Assembly (NCBI GenBank): GCA_017304505.1 | Contig: JAFKKQ010000115.1 | Span: 1 to 16,122 of the forward strand | Length of the DNA stretch: 16,122 nucleotides | From: Hyphomicrobiales bacterium | GTDB lineage: Bacteria; Pseudomonadota; Alphaproteobacteria; Rhizobiales; Xanthobacteraceae | Direction of reading: 5' to 3' | Shown here: piece by piece, positions 13,870 to 16,122 of the stretch | Layout of the letters: the number at the start of each line of letters is the position of its first letter | Numbering within the stretch: position 1 is the stretch's first letter | Position numbers and translations under genes: made by a program | The notes under the pieces: model-generated | What the model saw: only the letters and a program-made list of their open reading frames with translations | What the model was told of the DNA's origin: nothing | The model's database searches: none

Positions 13870-16122
13870 CTAGTACAAACCGCTGCCGCGGCGTACGGCG
13901 CGCTCGGCGTCAGGCGAGGCACCCATGTAGCTGCCCGGGTACCCGCTCTGATAGCCACCGCCCTGGTAGCCATTATCCTGCTGCTGGTCGTAGCCAACGA
14001 CGGAATAATTGTCGGGCGGCGCTGTGCCGGGCTTGAACGCCTCCAGAATAACCTTGCCGGTCGCGCCGGGGCTCACGCGCTGGCCGGTCTTGGCGTCGAC
14101 ACGGATCAGCTTGATGCCGGGCGGCACACGGAACGGCACCGCCGGCTTGTCGGCCAGCGCGATCTTGAGGAAATCGGCGACCACCGGAGCAGCCAGATGT
14201 CCGCCGGTCGCGGACCGGCCGATATGGCGCGGCTTGTCATAACCCATATAGACGCCAACCACGATATCGGGCGAGAAGCCGATGAACCACACGTCCTTCT
14301 CGTCATTGGTGGTGCCGGTCTTGCCAGCGACGGGCTTACCCACCGAGCGCACCACCGTCGCGGTGCCGCGCTGCACGACACCTTCCATCATCGACGTGAT
14401 CTGATAAGCGGTCATCGGGTCGATGACCTGGCCGCGGCGATCCACCAGCGTCGGCTCGGGCTGGTTGTTCCACTTGTCGGCGTTGCAGCCCCGGCATTCG
14501 CGCTGGTCGTGCTTGTAAATCGTGCGGCCGTAGCGGTCCTGAATGCGGTCAATAAAGGTCGGGATGATGCGCCGCCCGCCGTTGTCGAACATCGAATAGG
14601 CGGTGACCATGCGCATCACCGTCGTCTCGCCAGCGCCGAGCGCATAGGAGAGATACGGCGGCAGGTTATCGTAGACGCCGAAACGCTTGGCGTATTCGGC
14701 GATCAGCGGCATGCCGACGTCCTGCGCCAGCCGCACTGTCATGACGTTGCGCGACTGCTCGATACCAAAGCGCAGCGTCGAGGGGCCGTAGAACTTGCCG
14801 CCGTAATTTTCCGGCCGCCACGCCGGCTGTCCCGGACCTTGATCGATTTCGAGCGGCGCATCCATGACGATCGAAGACGGCGTATAGCCGTTGTCGAGCG
14901 CGGTCGCATAAACGATCGGCTTGAACGAGGAGCCCGGCTGGCGCATCGCCTGCGTCGCACGGTTGAACTGGCTCTGGTCGTAGGAAAAGCCGCCGACCAT
15001 CGCCAGCACACGGCCGGTCGCCGGGTCCATCACCACCATCGCGCCGGAAATCTCCGGCACCTGCCGCAAGCGCCAGGTATTGGATTCCTTGTTCAGAGGT
15101 TCGACATAGACCACGTCACCCGCCGCAAGCACCTGGTCGACCTTGGTGGGCGTCTTTCCACGCAGCCGCCCCTCGGTGGCTTTGGCCCATTTCACACCAT
15201 CGAGGTTGATGATGCCGACCTCACGTTCCTTGGTGAGTGCCCCGCCGGGATCGCGCGCTGGATAAAGTCCGATGCGCGCCGACTGGTCGCTGGTTTCCAG
15301 CACCACCGCGAGCCGCCACGGCGCGATGTCGTTGAGCTGCTTGATCTCCGCAAGCTTTGGACCCCAATCGCCGGACAGCGCGATCTTGGCGACCGGGCCA
15401 CGGAAACCTTGTCCTTCGTCGAATTTGACCAAGCCGTCGGTCAGCGTCTTGCGCGCCGCCACCTGCAGCTTGGGATCGAGCGTGGTGCGCACTGAAAGAC
15501 CGCCCTCATAGAGCGCCTTTTCGCCGTACTTCTCATAAATCCAGCGCCGCACCTCCTCGGCAAAATATTCAGCCGCGAAGATGTGGGCACCCGACGGCCG
15601 CGATGTGACGTTGAGCGGCTCTTTTTTCGCCGCCTCGCCCTCCTCCGGCTTGATCGCGCCGGTCGAAACCATCTGGTCGATAACCCAGTTGCGCCGCTCG
15701 ATCGCGCGGTCGTGCTGGCGGAATGGATTGTAATTGTTGGGGGCCTTCGGCAGCGCAGCGAGATAAGCCGCCTCGGCAATGGTCAGTTCGTGCACCGACT
15801 TGTCGAAGTAGAGCAGCGAGGCCGCAGCAACGCCATACGCGCCAAGTCCGAGATAAATCTCGTTGAGGTAAAGCTCGAGGATCTTGTCCTTGGAGTAGGT
15901 GCGCTCGATCTTGAGCGACAGCAGCGCTTCCTTGATCTTGCGCTGAAGCGAAACCTCGTTGGTGAGCAGGAAGTTCTTGGCGACCTGCTGGGTGATGGTG
16001 GACGCGCCCTGCGGGCGGCGGCCCGTTCCGTAGGTCTGGATGTAGAGCAGGCCGGCGCGGATGATGCCGCCGAAATCGAGGCCGTTGTGCTCATAGAAGT
16101 TCCGGTCATCGGCAGCGAGAAA
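13870..16122 (-). CDS. mrcA: Penicillin-binding protein 1A (class A PBP), 3' part
   Basis: The minus frame is open from the right edge to TAG at 13870-13872, giving the last 750 residues of a bifunctional peptidoglycan glycosyltransferase/transpeptidase; the membrane anchor is outside the window. Fragment numbering: GT51 domain motif 1 (AADDRNFYEHNG, 3-14), then GASTITQQVAKN, RKIKEALLSLKIE and LYLNEIYLG; an inserted OB-like region around 230-345; and a transpeptidase domain with PGSSFKP (catalytic Ser398, SxxK), SRN (457-459) and KTGTT (601-605). A CxxC pair (ECRGC) sits before KTG, and the C-terminus has a Gly/Tyr/Gln-rich tail. The first residue of motif 1, normally Glu, is Asp here. No in-frame ATG, GTG or TTG occurs between the right edge and GTG 15795, which encodes an internal valine, so the true start is upstream of the window. 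It synthesises the wall at the inner membrane, facing the periplasm. Confidence 0.97.
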   Translation of the reverse strand, partial: FLAADDRNFYEHNGLDFGGIIRAGLLYIQTYGTGRRPQGASTITQQVAKNFLLTNEVSLQRKIKEALLSLKIERTYSKDKILELYLNEIYLGLGAYGVAAASLLYFDKSVHELTIAEAAYLAALPKAPNNYNPFRQHDRAIERRNWVIDQMVSTGAIKPEEGEAAKKEPLNVTSRPSGAHIFAAEYFAEEVRRWIYEKYGEKALYEGGLSVRTTLDPKLQVAARKTLTDGLVKFDEGQGFRGPVAKIALSGDWGPKLAEIKQLNDIAPWRLAVVLETSDQSARIGLYPARDPGGALTKEREVGIINLDGVKWAKATEGRLRGKTPTKVDQVLAAGDVVYVEPLNKESNTWRLRQVPEISGAMVVMDPATGRVLAMVGGFSYDQSQFNRATQAMRQPGSSFKPIVYATALDNGYTPSSIVMDAPLEIDQGPGQPAWRPENYGGKFYGPSTLRFGIEQSRNVMTVRLAQDVGMPLIAEYAKRFGVYDNLPPYLSYALGAGETTVMRMVTAYSMFDNGGRRIIPTFIDRIQDRYGRTIYKHDQRECRGCNADKWNNQPEPTLVDRRGQVIDPMTAYQITSMMEGVVQRGTATVVRSVGKPVAGKTGTTNDEKDVWFIGFSPDIVVGVYMGYDKPRHIGRSATGGHLAAPVVADFLKIALADKPAVPFRVPPGIKLIRVDAKTGQRVSPGATGKVILEAFKPGTAPPDNYSVVGYDQQQDNGYQGGGYQSGYPGSYMGASPDAERAVRRGSGLY

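Noticed and set aside
13788..13872. In-frame extension of mrcA past its TAG (about 25 further codons to another TAG)
   Set aside because: The extension could be read as a remnant or read-through tail, but PBP1A already has a complete length and there is no recoding signal.
14197..15495. A 432-codon plus-strand open frame opposite mrcA
   Set aside because: Same pattern: antisense to a well-supported gene, Arg/His-rich, no family-like segments.

Overview
The window looks like chromosomal core sequence from an alphaproteobacterium of the order Hyphomicrobiales (Rhizobiales), close to the Bradyrhizobium / Rhodopseudomonas / Pseudolabrys group. The sequence is GC-rich throughout, GTG starts are frequent, and the gene content fits that group: cysteine desulfurase next to sufB, anmK divergent from tyrS, a giant AsmA-like protein divergent from a bcp-type peroxiredoxin, and prfB near mrcA. 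The taxonomic call is inference from protein style and gene neighbourhood, not from a search.

Left part (1-2121, minus strand): the 5' two thirds of sufB, preceded by a NifS/IscS-like cysteine desulfurase whose reading frame is broken in the middle near 1700. Together they form the start of a SUF iron-sulfur cluster assembly operon that runs off the left edge. A divergent intergenic region (2122-2391) separates them from a small plus-strand alpha/beta hydrolase (2392-3048).

Centre (3068-9902): anmK (minus; recycling of anhydro-MurNAc) and tyrS (plus; tyrosyl-tRNA synthetase) are divergent. A 3.76-kb minus-strand gene encodes an AsmA/YhdP-like envelope protein, convergent with tyrS and divergent from a one-Cys Bcp peroxiredoxin (plus).

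Right part (10059-16122): an M23 (LytM-type) membrane-anchored peptidase with coiled coils (plus); a 230-bp convergent gap with hairpins and a minus-strand terminator; prfB (minus), assembled here from two frames joined by the classic RF2 programmed +1 frameshift at CTT TGA C; a plus-strand membrane protein with four internal repeats (COG4705/DUF347 type) lying between prfB and mrcA; and the 3' part of mrcA (class A penicillin-binding protein 1A), which runs off the right edge.

Most genes are housekeeping: envelope and peptidoglycan (anmK, AsmA-like, M23, mrcA), translation (tyrS, prfB) and Fe-S/redox (suf, bcp). I see no tRNA, rRNA, CRISPR array, transposase or prophage gene. The points worth a second look are the broken cysteine desulfurase, the RF2 recoding site, the repeat-built membrane protein inserted between mrcA and prfB with its duplicated start-codon segment, the Glu-to-Asp change in the PBP1A glycosyltransferase motif, and the structured stretch downstream of prfB. 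I did not find a convincing previously undescribed multi-gene system.
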